From Acidobacteriaceae bacterium (GTDB taxonomy: Bacteria > Acidobacteriota > Terriglobia > Terriglobales > Acidobacteriaceae), in NCBI GenBank assembly GCA_030041045.1, contig JASHOQ010000074.1, positions 42,532 to 106,531 of the forward strand: 64,000 nt of DNA, given 5' to 3'. Made by a program: the position numbers and the translations under genes. Below are positions 17,241 through 27,689 of this stretch, one piece after another. Within the stretch, counting starts at the first letter, position 1. Every line of letters starts with the position of its first letter. Under the pieces are notes generated by a model. The model searched no databases, had not been told where the DNA came from, and saw only the letters and a list, made by a program, of their open reading frames with translations.

Positions 17241-17427
17241 CGGCATCCCGGAGGGATGCAAGGAAAATAGCCCAGGATGGAGTCCGTCGCAACGGACGAA
17301 ATCCTGGGGAGAGGGACCAAATGAGAATTCCAAGCCCCGTAGGGGCGACGGAATCTGGTAGGTCAGGGCTTTAGCCCTGACATCCAAAAACCGCAAATTG
17401 AAACGCGGGGCTTTAGCCCCTGAGGGA
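17241..17427. repeat. Multi-hairpin module plus paired TTTAGCC hairpins
   Basis: Module A (17241-17355): GCATCCCGGAGGGATGC, AAAATAGCCCAGGA, a variable hairpin, TCCTGGGGA, CCCCGTAGGGGCGACGGAA. It is followed by module B (17360-17427): TCAGGGCTTTAGCCCTGA, ATCCAAAAACCGCAAA, then GGGGCTTTAGCCCC. These occupy nearly all of the hppD-phhA gap. Confidence 0.85.
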
Positions 17428-17459
17428 ACCAATCGAAATACACGCTCGAGGCAAATAGA

Positions 17460-18215
17460 ATGACCACCGCGACCCTCTCCTTCGCCGCGCCTTACCTCAT
17501 CCAGCAGAACTACTCCGCCTACACCGAGGAGCAGCACAGCGTCTGGGCCGAGCTTGTGGGCCGTGTGCTGCCCGAGCTCGAGCGCCACGCCTCGCGCACC
17601 TATCTCGAAGGCTTCGACATCATCGGCCTCCAGCGCGACCGGTTGCCCAATCTCCAGTCCATCAGCGCGCGCCTGCGGCCGCGCACCGGCTGGAATTCGA
17701 CCCCCGTGAGCGGCTTTCTGCCCGCGCCCGCGTTCTTTGAGATGCTCGCCAGCCGCAACTTCCCCACCACCACCTGGCTGCGCAGCCGCGAGTCGCTCGA
17801 GTACACCCCCGAGCCCGACATTTTTCACGATGTCTTCGGCCACGTCCCCATGCACGCGCACAAAGTCTTCGCCGATTTCCTGGAACGCTACGGCCGTGTC
17901 TGCGCCGCCATCTCCAACGCCGCGGTCCTGGAGAAGCTCGGCCGGCTCTTCTGGTACACGGTCGAGTTCGGCCTCATCCGCGAAGGCAGCGAAACCAAGG
18001 TCTACGGCAGCGGCCTCATCAGCTCGCACGGCGAGTGCCTCAACGTGGTCGGCGGTCACTGCGCCATTCACGATTTTTCTTTGGACGAGGTGCTGGCCAC
18101 GCCGGTCAAAGTGGACGAGCTGCATAAGCTGCTCTTCGCCGTGAGCAGCTTCGACCAGATCTACGAGGCCATGCACCAGGCCGAAAAACGCGCCCTCAAC
18201 GGGAGTCTGAATTGA
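17460..18215 (+). CDS. phhA: Phenylalanine 4-monooxygenase (aromatic amino acid hydroxylase)
   Basis: Hydroxylates phenylalanine to tyrosine with a pterin cofactor and non-haem iron. 251 residues, the short bacterial monomeric form without the ACT regulatory domain. The iron ligands His123 and His128 are in FHDVFGHVPMH, and Glu169 is in WYTVEFGL. The 5- and 41-residue spacings equal those of known bacterial enzymes. GLISSHGECLNV is also typical. CGAGG lies about 9 bases before the ATG. It feeds tyrosine into the flanking hppD-hmgA-fahA route. No pterin carbinolamine dehydratase gene is adjacent. Confidence 0.93.
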   Translation: MTTATLSFAAPYLIQQNYSAYTEEQHSVWAELVGRVLPELERHASRTYLEGFDIIGLQRDRLPNLQSISARLRPRTGWNSTPVSGFLPAPAFFEMLASRNFPTTTWLRSRESLEYTPEPDIFHDVFGHVPMHAHKVFADFLERYGRVCAAISNAAVLEKLGRLFWYTVEFGLIREGSETKVYGSGLISSHGECLNVVGGHCAIHDFSLDEVLATPVKVDELHKLLFAVSSFDQIYEAMHQAEKRALNGSLN

Positions 18216-18263
18216 ACGCCGCTCGCAACGACGGGCGTGGGTTGATTTGCATTTGCGTTGAAA

Positions 18264-18554
18264 GGGGGCCTCAGCCGTGCCCTTTTGCCCGCGTAGCGGG
18301 CAACAGAAGGTAGCCCCGGGCGCAAGCCTGGGGAAGGGAGATTGGGAATCAGAATTGAAGCCCGCGGAGCGGGCGCAAGAAGGTAGCCCCAGGCGCGAGC
18401 CTGGGGGTCAGGATCTGCCAGCCCAACCCGCAAGCCCGCTTAAGCGGGCGTAAGAAACGGAACGGCTGGTAGGTCAGGGCTGGTAGGTCAGGGCTTTAGC
18501 CCTGACATCCAAAAACCGCAAAGAGAAATGCGGGGCCTCAGCCCCTGAGGGAAG
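18264..18554. repeat. REP cluster between phhA and hmgA
   Basis: Contains an inverted REP (GGCCTCAGCCGTGCCC), two AGGTAGCCCC...GCCTGGGG hairpins (near 18310 and 18372), a CCCGCTTAAGCGGG palindrome (18434-18447), and module B (18484-18552: TCAGGGCTTTAGCCCTGA, then GGGGCCTCAGCCCC). No coding potential seen in this 395-base gap. Confidence 0.85.
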
Positions 18555-18610
18555 ATTCTCTCAATCTGACGCACGACCGGGACAACTCGCCACCCGTGAA
18601 GGAGAACGGA

Positions 18611-19930
18611 ATGTCGGAACTAAGCTATCAGACTGGTTTTGCCAACGAGTTTGCCACCGAGGCCGTGGCCGGCGCGCTGCCCGTGGGCCAGAACGCGCCG
18701 CAGATGCATCCCCTCGGCCTTTACACCGAGCAGTTCAGCGGCACGCCCTTCACCGCGCCGCGCGCCGTAAACCGCCGCACCTGGACCTACCGCATCCGCC
18801 CCTCGGTCACGCACCGGCCTTATGAAGAAATCTCTTCCGGCCTCATGCGCAGCGGGCCTTTCAATGAAACCCCTACCACTCCGAACCAGCTCCGCTGGGA
18901 TCCGCTCCCGCTGCCGGAAAAAGAGACGGACTTCGTCGACGGCATCATCACCATGGGCGGCAACGGCGACCCTTCTGTTCAGACCGGCCTCGCTGTCCAT
19001 CTCTATGGCGCCAACGCCTCCATGCACGACCGCTTCTTTTCGAACGCCGACGGCGAAATGCTCATCGTGCCGCAGGCGGGCGCACTGCTCTTCCACACCG
19101 AGCTCGGCATCCTCGAATGCGCTCCGGGCGAAATCTGCATCATTCCCCGCGGGGTCAAGTTCCGCGTGGTGCTGCTTGAAAAAGAAGCGCGCGGCTACAT
19201 CTGCGAGAACTACGGCCTCACCTTCCGCCTGCCGGAGCTCGGCCCCATCGGCGCCAACGGCCTTGCCAATGCGCGCGACTTTCAATCGCCCGTGGCCGCC
19301 TTCGAAGACCGCGAAGGCGACTTCCACATGGTGAACAAGTTCCTCGGCAGGCTGTGGCGCGCGCCCATCGACCACTCGCCGCTCGATGTGGTCGCCTGGC
19401 ACGGCAACTACGCACCGCTCAAATACGATCTCGCCCGCTTCAACTGCATCAACACCGTCTCCTTCGACCACCCCGATCCCTCCATCTACACCGTGCTCAC
19501 CGCGCCCTCTGCCATTCCCGGCACCGCCAACTGCGACTTCGCCATCTTTCCTCCGCGCTGGCTCGTCGCCGAGCACAGCTTCCGCCCGCCCTGGTTCCAT
19601 CGCAACCTGAACAACGAGTTCATGGGCCTGGTCTTCGGCGCCTACGACGCCAAGGCCGAGGGCTTCTTGCCCGGCGGCGCCAGCCTGCACAACTGCATGG
19701 CCGGCCACGGACCCGATGCCGAGACCTTCGAGCGCGCCTCGCACGCCGACCTGCGCCCGCAGTACCTCGCCAACACGCTCGCCTTCATGTTTGAAACCCA
19801 GCTCGCCATCCGCCCCACGCTCTTCGCCATGAACACGCGCATCCTGCAGCACGAATACTTCGAGTGCTGGCAGGGCCTAAAGAAGCGCTTCACTGGCGCC
19901 GAGCTTGGTGTGGAGATGTCGAAATCATGA
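18611..19930 (+). CDS. hmgA: Homogentisate 1,2-dioxygenase
   Basis: Opens the homogentisate ring to maleylacetoacetate using Fe(II) and O2. 439 residues. N-terminus [20 protein letters not shown] is characteristic. Also visible are YPFVPVQ-like [47 protein letters not shown] (His and Glu iron ligands) and [12 protein letters not shown] (third ligand region). The ATG at 18611 has AAGGAG 6 bases upstream and was preferred over the in-frame GTG at 18596. It sits between phhA and fahA. No maleylacetoacetate isomerase gene is seen in the window. Confidence 0.96.
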   Translation: MSELSYQTGFANEFATEAVAGALPVGQNAPQMHPLGLYTEQFSGTPFTAPRAVNRRTWTYRIRPSVTHRPYEEISSGLMRSGPFNETPTTPNQLRWDPLPLPEKETDFVDGIITMGGNGDPSVQTGLAVHLYGANASMHDRFFSNADGEMLIVPQAGALLFHTELGILECAPGEICIIPRGVKFRVVLLEKEARGYICENYGLTFRLPELGPIGANGLANARDFQSPVAAFEDREGDFHMVNKFLGRLWRAPIDHSPLDVVAWHGNYAPLKYDLARFNCINTVSFDHPDPSIYTVLTAPSAIPGTANCDFAIFPPRWLVAEHSFRPPWFHRNLNNEFMGLVFGAYDAKAEGFLPGGASLHNCMAGHGPDAETFERASHADLRPQYLANTLAFMFETQLAIRPTLFAMNTRILQHEYFECWQGLKKRFTGAELGVEMSKS

Positions 19931-19965
19931 ATCGCCCGTGCCGGCAACACACTCCATCGAGCCAG

Positions 19966-20376
19966 CGCATCCCGAAGGGATGCGACGAAAATAGCCCAGG
20001 ATGGAGTTCGCCGCAGCGAACGAAATTCTGGGAAACGCGCGAATTCAATGAACGCCAAGCCCCGTACGGGCGCTCGAATTTTCTCCAACCTGCGGAGGCG
20101 GAGCTTTGTAACAAGGGCACGGCTTTAGCCGGGCCGCATGAGTCCAATCAAATCGCGCGGGCTTCAGCTCGCTGGAGGGAGCAGGGGCCTTCAGGCCCCT
20201 GAGGTCGAGAGCAAATCGCGCGGCCTTTAGGCCCGGGAGTCTTGTATGAAGGCACGACTTCAGTCGCGCGCGACGCTCGCGAAGCGGGCAAAAGAAGGTA
20301 GCCCCAGGCGCGAGCCTGGGGTCGCTCGTGCCGCGTGATCCACATGGAAAGGATGGGGCTTCAGCCCCTGAGGGAC
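19966..20376. repeat. Large REP cluster between hmgA and fahA
   Basis: Module A (19966-20076), a solo RAYT-type REP (20104-20136: TTTGTAACAAGGGCACGG, then CTTTAGCCGGGCC), GGGGCCTTCAGGCCCC, GGCCTTTAGGCC, a diverged REP (GGCACGACTTCAGTCG, 20250-20266), AGGTAGCCCCAGGCG...GCCTGGGG (20298-20321) and GGGGCTTCAGCCCC (20355-20368). They account for nearly all of the 511-base gap, and no gene is visible. Confidence 0.85.
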
Positions 20377-20441
20377 GTCTTGGTTCACCGCTCGATCTGC
20401 CGCAACAATCCGCATTGGCGCCGCACTCAGGAGCCGCGCTC

Positions 20442-21740
20442 ATGAGTTCGACAAGCTGGGTCACTTCCGCCAACCACCCCGAGTGCGACTTTCCCCTTGC
20501 CAACCTGCCCTACGGCGTCTTTCGCCGCGCTGGCTCGAGCTCCATCGGCCACATCGGCGTGGCCATCGGCGACCAGATCCTCGACCTGCACGCCTGCGCC
20601 GAACAGGGCCTGCTCGCCGACCTTCCCCACCCGCTCGTCGCCGCCTGCCGCGCTGATCTTCTCAATCCCCTCATGGCTCTCGGTCCCGCTGCCTGGTCCG
20701 CGCTTCGCCGCTGCGTAACTGCTCTTCTCGACGCGGAGAAAGCCTGCCGGGAAACGCAAGGCCACGTGGCGCCGCATCTCGTCTCCATGCGCGATGCCCA
20801 AATGCAGCTCCCTGCGCGCATCGGCGACTTCACCGATTTCTACGCCTCCATTCACCACGCCACGCGCGTGGGCCGGCTCTTCCGCCCCGAAAATCCCCTC
20901 CTGCCCAATTACAAATACGTGCCCATTGCCTACCACGGCCGCGCGTCTTCGATTGTCTTGAGCGGCGAGCCCGTCCGCCGCCCCTGGGGCCAGATCAAGT
21001 CCCGCGTCAACGGAGCGGAGTTCTCGCCCGCGCAGTCACTCGATTACGAGCTCGAAGTCGGCGTCTTCATCGGTCCCGACAATGCGCTCGGCGAATCCAT
21101 CCCCATCGCCGAGGCCGAAGACCACATCTTCGGCCTGTGCCTTCTCAATGATTGGTCCGCGCGCGACATCCAGAGCTGGGAGTACCAGCCTCTGGGCCCA
21201 TTCCTCGCCAAGAACTTTGCCACCACCATCTCTCCCTGGATCGTTCCCCTCGAAGCCCTCGAACCGTTCCGCGTTCCCGCCTTCGAGCGCCCGCCGGGCG
21301 ACCCCGCACCGCTTCCGTATCTCACCTCGCCCGCGCCGGAGTGTGCAGGTATCGATCTCACCCTCGAAGTTTTTCTCGAGTCGCGCCAGATGCGGCAGAT
21401 GGGCACCGCGCCTGCGCTCCTGAGCCGCTCCAACCTGCGCGATCTTTATTGGACCCTCGCACAGATGGTCGCCCACCACGCCAGCAACGGCTGCAACCTT
21501 CGCCCCGGTGACCTGCTCGCCACGGGAACCATCTCCGGCGAAAACGAGGGCTCCGAAGGCTGCCTTCTCGAAAAACGCTGCACCGGTGAACCCCTCTGCC
21601 TGCCCACCGGCGAGCTGCGCACCTTCCTTGAAGATGGCGACCAGGTTATTTTCCGCGCGTGGTCGCGCCTGCCAACGGGGGAGAAGATCGGCTTCGGCAC
21701 ATGCGCGGGCACCGTTGTGGAAGCGGCCTCGGCCCCGTAA
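20442..21740 (+). CDS. fahA: Fumarylacetoacetase
   Basis: Hydrolyses fumarylacetoacetate to fumarate and acetoacetate, the last step of tyrosine breakdown. 432 residues. Family blocks are DFYASIHHATRVGRLFRP, PIAYHGRASSIV, LLNDWSARDIQSWEYQPLGP followed by FLAKNFATTISPW, and AHHASNGCNLRPGDLLATGT with ISGENEGSEGC. The N-terminal SH3-like domain (WVTSANHPECDFPLANLP) is complete. CAGGAG lies 9 bases before the ATG at 20442. The acetoacetate formed here could be used by the scoA/scoB products about 5 kb downstream. Confidence 0.96.
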   Translation: MSSTSWVTSANHPECDFPLANLPYGVFRRAGSSSIGHIGVAIGDQILDLHACAEQGLLADLPHPLVAACRADLLNPLMALGPAAWSALRRCVTALLDAEKACRETQGHVAPHLVSMRDAQMQLPARIGDFTDFYASIHHATRVGRLFRPENPLLPNYKYVPIAYHGRASSIVLSGEPVRRPWGQIKSRVNGAEFSPAQSLDYELEVGVFIGPDNALGESIPIAEAEDHIFGLCLLNDWSARDIQSWEYQPLGPFLAKNFATTISPWIVPLEALEPFRVPAFERPPGDPAPLPYLTSPAPECAGIDLTLEVFLESRQMRQMGTAPALLSRSNLRDLYWTLAQMVAHHASNGCNLRPGDLLATGTISGENEGSEGCLLEKRCTGEPLCLPTGELRTFLEDGDQVIFRAWSRLPTGEKIGFGTCAGTVVEAASAP

Positions 21741-21820
21741 CCCAACCGGAACCTACGCAGCCCACAACCCCAAAGGCATCTCCTCCGCATCCCAACAAAT
21801 GATGTACTCTGCGAATAACC

Positions 21821-23581
21821 ATGAATCTCGATCGGGACCTTGATCGGAATGTCGACCGGCCGCAGGCAGTTCAACTCGACAATCGGCTGCGCTCGGCACT
21901 CGATCCCGCTTCGCCGCGGATGAAAGCGAATCGCGAAGCGCTGCTTCAGGTATTGTCAGCACAGCGCTCCGAAGAAGAGCTGATCCGCCAGGGCGGCGGC
22001 GCCAAGGCCGCGGAGACGCAGCACGCCAAGGGCCGGCTTACGGTGCGCGAGCGGCTCAAGCTGCTGCTCGACAAGGACTCGGAGTTTCTGGAGCTGGGTT
22101 TGTGGGCCGCGCACGGCATGTACACCGAATTCGGCGGCGCGCCCGCGGCCGGCGTGGTCACTGGCCTGGGCCGCGTGAGCGGACGCCTGTGCATGATCGT
22201 GGCCAATGACGCCACCGTCAAGGCCGGCGCGTTCTTCCCCATGACCGCCAAGAAAGTCCTGCGCGCGCAGACCATCGCCCTTGAAAACCGCATACCCACG
22301 CTCTATCTCGTCGACTCGGCCGGCGTCTTTCTGCCCTTGCAGGAAGACGTCTTTCCTGACACCGACGACTTCGGCCGCATCTTTCGCAACAACGCCGTCA
22401 TGAGCGCAGCCGGCATTCCGCAGATCACCGCCATCATGGGCATGTGCGTGGCCGGCGGCGCCTACCTTCCCGTGATGACCGACACCGTGCTCATGACCGA
22501 AGGCTCGGGCCTGTTTCTCGCCGGACCCTCGTTGGTGCAGGCCGCCATCGGCCAGAAAACCGGCGCCGAAGAGCTGGGCGGCGCGAAGATGCACGCCGAA
22601 ATCTCCGGCACCGTCGACTTCAAGGAGCCCCACGATCAAGCCTGCCTCGCGCGCCTGCGCTCGCTGGTCGAAAAAATCGGCGAGCGCCCCGCGACGCCCG
22701 AGATTTTTCGCCGCCGCGCCTTCGATGCAAAGCACGATGCGCCGCTCTACGCTGCCGAAGATATCTACGGCCTTTTGAACCCCGCGCCCGGCGCCGGCAA
22801 TGTTTATGACATGCGCGAGATCATCGCCCGCCTCGTTGACCGGTCGGAATTTGACGAGTACAAGGCCGAATTCGGCCGCACCGTTCTCTGCGGCTACGCC
22901 TGGATCGGCGGCCACGCCGTGGGCATCGTCGCCAACCAGAAAGCCAACCAGACCGAAAAAGTGGCCATGGGACCGGCAGCCGGCGCCACGCGCATTGAAG
23001 TGGGCGGCGTCATCTATACCGAGAGCGCGCAGAAAGCGGCGCGCTTCATCCTGGACTGCAACCAGAACCTTATTCCCCTTGTTTTCCTGCACGACGTGAA
23101 CGGCTTCATGGTGGGCAAAGACGCGGAGTGGTCGGGCATCATTCGCGCCGGAGCGAAAATGGTGACTGCCGTGAGTACCAGCGTCGTCCCCAAAATCGCC
23201 GTCATCGTCGGCGGCAGCTTTGGCGCAGGCCACTACGCCATGTGCGGCAAGGCCTACGATCCCCGATTCCTCTTTGCCTGGCCTACGGCGCGGTACGCGG
23301 TGATGAGCGGCGCCTCGGCCGCGGCCACGCTGGCCGAAGTGCGCGCCAAGCAGCTCGAGCGCGGCGGCAAAATACTCACGGAAGCCGAGCGCCAGGCCAT
23401 CTCCGACGAGATTCGCGCCGACTACGACGCCCAGGCCGATCCGCGCTACGGGGCCGCGCGCCTGTGGATCGATGCCATCATCGATCCCGCCCAAACCCGT
23501 TCCGTGCTCATCGCCGCGCTCGAAACCTGCGCACTGAATCCGGAAGTTCCGCGTTTCAATCCGGGAGTTCTGCAAACCTGA
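21821..23581 (+). CDS. Acyl-CoA carboxylase carboxyltransferase subunit, methylcrotonyl-CoA type
   Basis: 586 residues, the biotin-dependent carboxyltransferase (beta) subunit. Blocks include [76 protein letters not shown] and [20 protein letters not shown]. The block [15 protein letters not shown] points to methylcrotonyl-CoA carboxylase (3-methylglutaconyl-CoA synthesis in leucine breakdown) rather than propionyl-CoA carboxylase, supported by the neighbouring HMG-CoA lyase. No biotin carboxylase/carrier (alpha) subunit lies beside it, which is unusual, so it may share one encoded elsewhere. Start ATG at 21821, 80 bases after fahA. Confidence 0.9.
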   Translation: MNLDRDLDRNVDRPQAVQLDNRLRSALDPASPRMKANREALLQVLSAQRSEEELIRQGGGAKAAETQHAKGRLTVRERLKLLLDKDSEFLELGLWAAHGMYTEFGGAPAAGVVTGLGRVSGRLCMIVANDATVKAGAFFPMTAKKVLRAQTIALENRIPTLYLVDSAGVFLPLQEDVFPDTDDFGRIFRNNAVMSAAGIPQITAIMGMCVAGGAYLPVMTDTVLMTEGSGLFLAGPSLVQAAIGQKTGAEELGGAKMHAEISGTVDFKEPHDQACLARLRSLVEKIGERPATPEIFRRRAFDAKHDAPLYAAEDIYGLLNPAPGAGNVYDMREIIARLVDRSEFDEYKAEFGRTVLCGYAWIGGHAVGIVANQKANQTEKVAMGPAAGATRIEVGGVIYTESAQKAARFILDCNQNLIPLVFLHDVNGFMVGKDAEWSGIIRAGAKMVTAVSTSVVPKIAVIVGGSFGAGHYAMCGKAYDPRFLFAWPTARYAVMSGASAAATLAEVRAKQLERGGKILTEAERQAISDEIRADYDAQADPRYGAARLWIDAIIDPAQTRSVLIAALETCALNPEVPRFNPGVLQT

Positions 23582-23646
23582 CCCGCTTTTTCTTCGCTCC
23601 ATCCCTGCGCACAGAGGATCGAGCGGCTGCATCGTATGGAGGTGAT

Positions 23647-24888
23647 ATGGCTGTGCCAGCAAAGCTCCCGCCGCGAAGCCCGAACCGAGGCCCGCAAACG
23701 AATCTCGATCCGGAGCCGCACGCGGGGCTGTATCCTTTCGTGCTCACTGAGGATCAGGAGCATCTGCGCCGCGAGATTCGCGAGTTCGCTTCGCGCGAGA
23801 TTGCGCCCTACGTCAGCAAGTGGGATGAATCGAATGAATTTCCCATGGCTGCGGTCAAGAAGCTCGGCGCCATGGGGCTTTTCGGCGTCATCATTCCTCA
23901 GGCTTACGGCGGCGCGGGCCTCGGCTACCTGGACTACGTGCTCGCCATCGAAGAACTCTCCGCGGTCGACGGATCGATTGGTTTGACCGTGGCCGCGCAT
24001 AATTCGCTGGGCACGAACCACATCTTCCTCGCCGGCAACGAGGCCCAGAAGCGCCGCTACATTCCGCGCCTCGCCGCCGGCGAGTGGCTCGCAGCCTGGG
24101 CGCTCACGGAGCCGGGTTCGGGCTCCGACGCGAGCAACGCGCGCACCACGGCCGTCAAGAAGAACGGATCCTATGTCTTGAACGGAAGCAAGACCTTCAT
24201 CACCAACGGCCGCTACGCCGAAGTTGCGGTCGTCATCGCCGTGACCGACAAGAGCAAGGGCACGCACGGGCTTTCGGCCTTCGTCATTGAGAAAGGCGCC
24301 AAGGGATTTCGCGCCGGCAAGAAGGAGAACAAGCTCGGCCTGCGCGCCAGTGACACCAGCGAGCTGATCTTCGAAGACTGCGTGATCCCGGAAGAGAATC
24401 TCCTCGGCGTGGAGGGCGAAGGATTCATTGACGCCATGCGTGTGCTCGACGGCGGACGCATCTCCATTGCCGCGCTCGCGCTCGGCATCGGCCGCGGCGC
24501 ACTGGATGCCGCGCTCCAATACGTCAAGGAGCGACGGCAGTTCGGCAAGGCCATCGCCGAGTTTCAGGGAATCCAGTGGAAGCTGGCTGACATGGCCACC
24601 GAACTCGACGCCGCGCGCCTGCTCACCCAGCGCGCCGCCGTGCTCAAGGATGCAGGCCGCAAGACCACGCGCGAGTCCTCCATGGCCAAGCTCTTCGCGA
24701 GTGAAGTCGCCGTGAAAATCTGCGACCAGGCGGTGCAGCTCTTCGGCGGCTACGGCTTCATCAAAGATTATCCCGTCGAAAAGTTCTACCGCGACGTCAA
24801 GCTCTGCACCATCGGTGAAGGCACCAGCGAGATTCAGCGCATGGTCATCGCCCGGGAGATTCTGAAGGTCCACCCCTCCCGGGGATGA
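23647..24888 (+). CDS. Acyl-CoA dehydrogenase (isovaleryl-CoA-type candidate)
   Basis: 413-residue FAD enzyme that introduces the alpha,beta double bond in an acyl-CoA. Signatures: [67 protein letters not shown], and the catalytic glutamate region [10 protein letters not shown] (Glu391). Start at 23647 with GGAGGTGAT immediately upstream. The in-frame extension upstream overlaps the carboxyltransferase gene and is not used. Context with the methylcrotonyl-CoA carboxylase subunit, HMG-CoA lyase and an enoyl-CoA hydratase suggests isovaleryl-CoA as substrate, but sequence alone does not decide between branched and short-chain substrates. Confidence 0.92.
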   Translation: MAVPAKLPPRSPNRGPQTNLDPEPHAGLYPFVLTEDQEHLRREIREFASREIAPYVSKWDESNEFPMAAVKKLGAMGLFGVIIPQAYGGAGLGYLDYVLAIEELSAVDGSIGLTVAAHNSLGTNHIFLAGNEAQKRRYIPRLAAGEWLAAWALTEPGSGSDASNARTTAVKKNGSYVLNGSKTFITNGRYAEVAVVIAVTDKSKGTHGLSAFVIEKGAKGFRAGKKENKLGLRASDTSELIFEDCVIPEENLLGVEGEGFIDAMRVLDGGRISIAALALGIGRGALDAALQYVKERRQFGKAIAEFQGIQWKLADMATELDAARLLTQRAAVLKDAGRKTTRESSMAKLFASEVAVKICDQAVQLFGGYGFIKDYPVEKFYRDVKLCTIGEGTSEIQRMVIAREILKVHPSRG

Positions 24889-25004
24889 AATCGTTGGCCG
24901 TTTTCGTCTTTGGCGAAATTCGAGGGCTCGAACCGGCGGACCCGTAAGCCCGCGGCGCGGGCGAAAGAAAGGAACAAAGAGTCTCGCCTCCAATCGCCCG
25001 ACAA

Positions 25005-25880
25005 ATGAGCGAACCCGTCAAAATCATCGAGTGCCCGCGCGACGCCTGGCAGGGATTGCCCGCTCTCATTCCGCCCGAAATCAAGGCAGATTACCTGCGC
25101 AAACTCGTCGCCGCCGGTTTCACGCACATTGACGCCGTCAGCTTCGTCTCCCCCGCGGCCGTTCCCCAGATGGCCGACTCCGAACAGGTCCTCGCGCTTC
25201 TAAATCCCCCTCCGCAGGTCGAAATCATCGGCATCGTGGTCAACGAGAAGGGCGCCGAGCGCGCCATCCATACCGGCGCCGTGCGCACCCTTGGTTTCCC
25301 TTACTCCATCTCGCCGGAGTTTCTGCACCGGAATCAAAAGCAAACCGGGAAAGAAGCGCTGCATTCTTTAGCCTCGATCGCCGAACTCGCAGAAGATGCA
25401 GGGCGAAACGTTGTCGCTTATGTCTCCATGGCTTTCGGCAACCCCTACGGCGATGAATGGAGCTTGGAGACGGTCGTGCGCGCCTGTAAGCAGGTGACTG
25501 CGCTTGGCGTCTGGCAAATCTCCCTTGCGGATACGGTTGGGCTGGCAACACCATTGCAGATAGCTCAGACCGTGAAGGCCGCAATTGAATCGAGCGGCGC
25601 CGCTGCCCTCGGCGTCCACCTCCACGCCCGGCGTAGCGAAGCCGCGGCGAAGATTCGCGCCGCCTTTCAGGCAGGCTGCCGGCGCTTTGATTCCGCCCTC
25701 GGCGGCCTGGGCGGCTGCCCGTTTGCGCAGGATGCGCTGGTGGGCAACATTCCCACGGAGATTCTGCTTGCCGAGCTGGCCGCGCTGGGCGCCGCGCCGC
25801 CCACCCTCGCGCCGCTCGACGAATTGATCGCTTTCAATGCCGAACTTGCGCGCGCTCCCGAGACAGGTATGCGAAAATAA
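25005..25880 (+). CDS. mvaB: Hydroxymethylglutaryl-CoA lyase
   Basis: Cleaves HMG-CoA to acetoacetate and acetyl-CoA, the last step of leucine catabolism. 291 residues, TIM-barrel of the DRE/HMGL family. Visible elements are ECPRDAWQGLP (usually PRDGxQ, here Ala-Trp), HIDAVSFVSPAAVPQMADSE, SLADTVGLATP, and the catalytic loop GLGGCPFA with Cys238. GVHLHARRSEAAAK supplies the metal-binding His pair. Start ATG 25005. It is 116 bases after the dehydrogenase and 37 bases before the hydratase. Confidence 0.94.
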   Translation: MSEPVKIIECPRDAWQGLPALIPPEIKADYLRKLVAAGFTHIDAVSFVSPAAVPQMADSEQVLALLNPPPQVEIIGIVVNEKGAERAIHTGAVRTLGFPYSISPEFLHRNQKQTGKEALHSLASIAELAEDAGRNVVAYVSMAFGNPYGDEWSLETVVRACKQVTALGVWQISLADTVGLATPLQIAQTVKAAIESSGAAALGVHLHARRSEAAAKIRAAFQAGCRRFDSALGGLGGCPFAQDALVGNIPTEILLAELAALGAAPPTLAPLDELIAFNAELARAPETGMRK

Positions 25881-25917
25881 ATTTCCACGCGATCCCTGAA
25901 ATCCCGAGGGGGCCCGA

Positions 25918-26700
25918 TTGGATTACGAGACGATCCTGGTGAACGAGAGCGGTCCCATCCACTCGATCACACTCAACCGTCCCGACCGGCGCAACGCCAT
26001 GACGCCGGAGATGCAGATGGAGCTGATCGCGGCGCTCGAGGAGACCGCCGAATGCGACCACTGCCGCGTCCTGGTGCTCTCCGGCGCCGGCACAGCCTTC
26101 TGTTCCGGTCTCGATCTCTCTCTGCTCACCGGGCTCGACAAAGAGAAGGAGACAGACCATCGCGCCGACGCCGAGCGCTTGGCGCGCCTCTTCCTTGCAC
26201 TCTACGAGCTGCCCATGCCCACCATCGCGGCAGTTCACGGCGCCGCGATCGCCGGCGGTTCGGGCCTGGCCTTCATTCCCGACTTCACCATCGCCACGCC
26301 GCTGGCCAAGTTCGGCTTCACTGAGGCCCGCATCGGCTTTGTGCCTGCGCTTGTTTCCGTGTTTCTGTCGTTGCAGATCGGCGATAAGCAGGCCCGCGAT
26401 CTGCTCCTCTCCGGCCGCATCTTCGGCGCGGAGCGCGCCCATCGCCTGGGCCTGGTGACGGAAGTGGTTCCCCAGCAGGACCTGGGGCAGCATGTGCAGG
26501 CGCTCGCAGAATTGCTGGTTTCTTCCAGCCCCCGCTCGCTGGCCTCCATCAAGCGGTTCATGGCCGCGCAGCAGCGCGGCTGGCTCGATTACGCCATCGC
26601 CATCGCCATCGATGCCAATGCGCAGGCGCGCGGCACGGCCGATTTCCGCGAAGGCGTGACCGCGTTTCTCGAAAAGCGCAAACCCGACTGGCGCAAATGA
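25918..26700 (+). CDS. Enoyl-CoA hydratase/isomerase family protein
   Basis: 260 residues of the crotonase fold. Typical blocks are ITLNRPDRRNAMTPEM, CSGLDLSLL, AAVHGAAIAGGSGLAFIPDF (oxyanion hole) and GFTEARIGFVPALVS, which holds the conserved Glu. In this context it is the likely methylglutaconyl-CoA hydratase producing HMG-CoA for the adjacent lyase, but other 2-enoyl-CoA substrates are possible. The start is TTG at 25918, placed after GAGGGGG. The 3' end faces the scoB gene. Confidence 0.9.
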   Translation: MDYETILVNESGPIHSITLNRPDRRNAMTPEMQMELIAALEETAECDHCRVLVLSGAGTAFCSGLDLSLLTGLDKEKETDHRADAERLARLFLALYELPMPTIAAVHGAAIAGGSGLAFIPDFTIATPLAKFGFTEARIGFVPALVSVFLSLQIGDKQARDLLLSGRIFGAERAHRLGLVTEVVPQQDLGQHVQALAELLVSSSPRSLASIKRFMAAQQRGWLDYAIAIAIDANAQARGTADFREGVTAFLEKRKPDWRK

Positions 26701-26712
26701 GTAATGGTCGCC

Positions 26713-26905
26713 TGTTGCCCCATCCTTCGCACGACGTTTGCGCGAAGGGTGGGTAACGAGATATCTCAAAAACCGCTCGTCAGGCTGCCATGATGATTGG
26801 GTGCCCCCGGTCTCGATTCTGAGACCGGGGAAAGCACGAAGCGCGCCAACTCGCAAACGTGCGCGCAGACCGGGGTCCCCAGCGACGGGTCTTCGCCGCT
26901 GGGGT
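26713..26905. repeat. Hairpin repeats (GTGCCCC family)
   Basis: CCCCATCCTTCGC...GCGAAGGGTGGG (26715-26753), then GTGCCCCCGGTCTC...GAGACCGGGG (about 26800-26829) and CCCCAGCG...CGCTGGGG (26878-26904), with CAACTCGC short repeats between. They fill the 341-base gap between the hydratase and scoB together with the 113-bp element. No gene seen. Confidence 0.75.
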
Positions 26906-26920
26906 GGAAGCGCACGCTAC

Positions 26921-27033
26921 AGCGGTTTCACAGTTGCTGTATCCCGAAGCCGCAGATGCTAAGTGGCTTTTTCACCAAGAAAAAGCCACCTTCCGTAACT
27001 GTGAAATATGGCTACATGTGCTGTGGAACCGCT
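26921..27033 (+). repeat. 113-bp MITE-like palindromic element, copy 1
   Basis: Ends are near-perfect 13-base inverted repeats (AGCGGTTTCACAG and, reversed, AGCGGTTCCACAG). Inside is a central hairpin, GTGGCTTTTTCACC with AAGAAAAAGCCAC, and an outer pair, CACAGTTGC with GTAACTGTG. Two more copies lie at 51585-51697 (reverse) and 63894-64000 (forward, cut by the window end), each about 95% identical by eye. No transposase is encoded. Confidence 0.88.
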
Positions 27034-27041
27034 CTAACTGG

Positions 27042-27686
<645 letters not shown>

Positions 27687-27689
27687 AAG

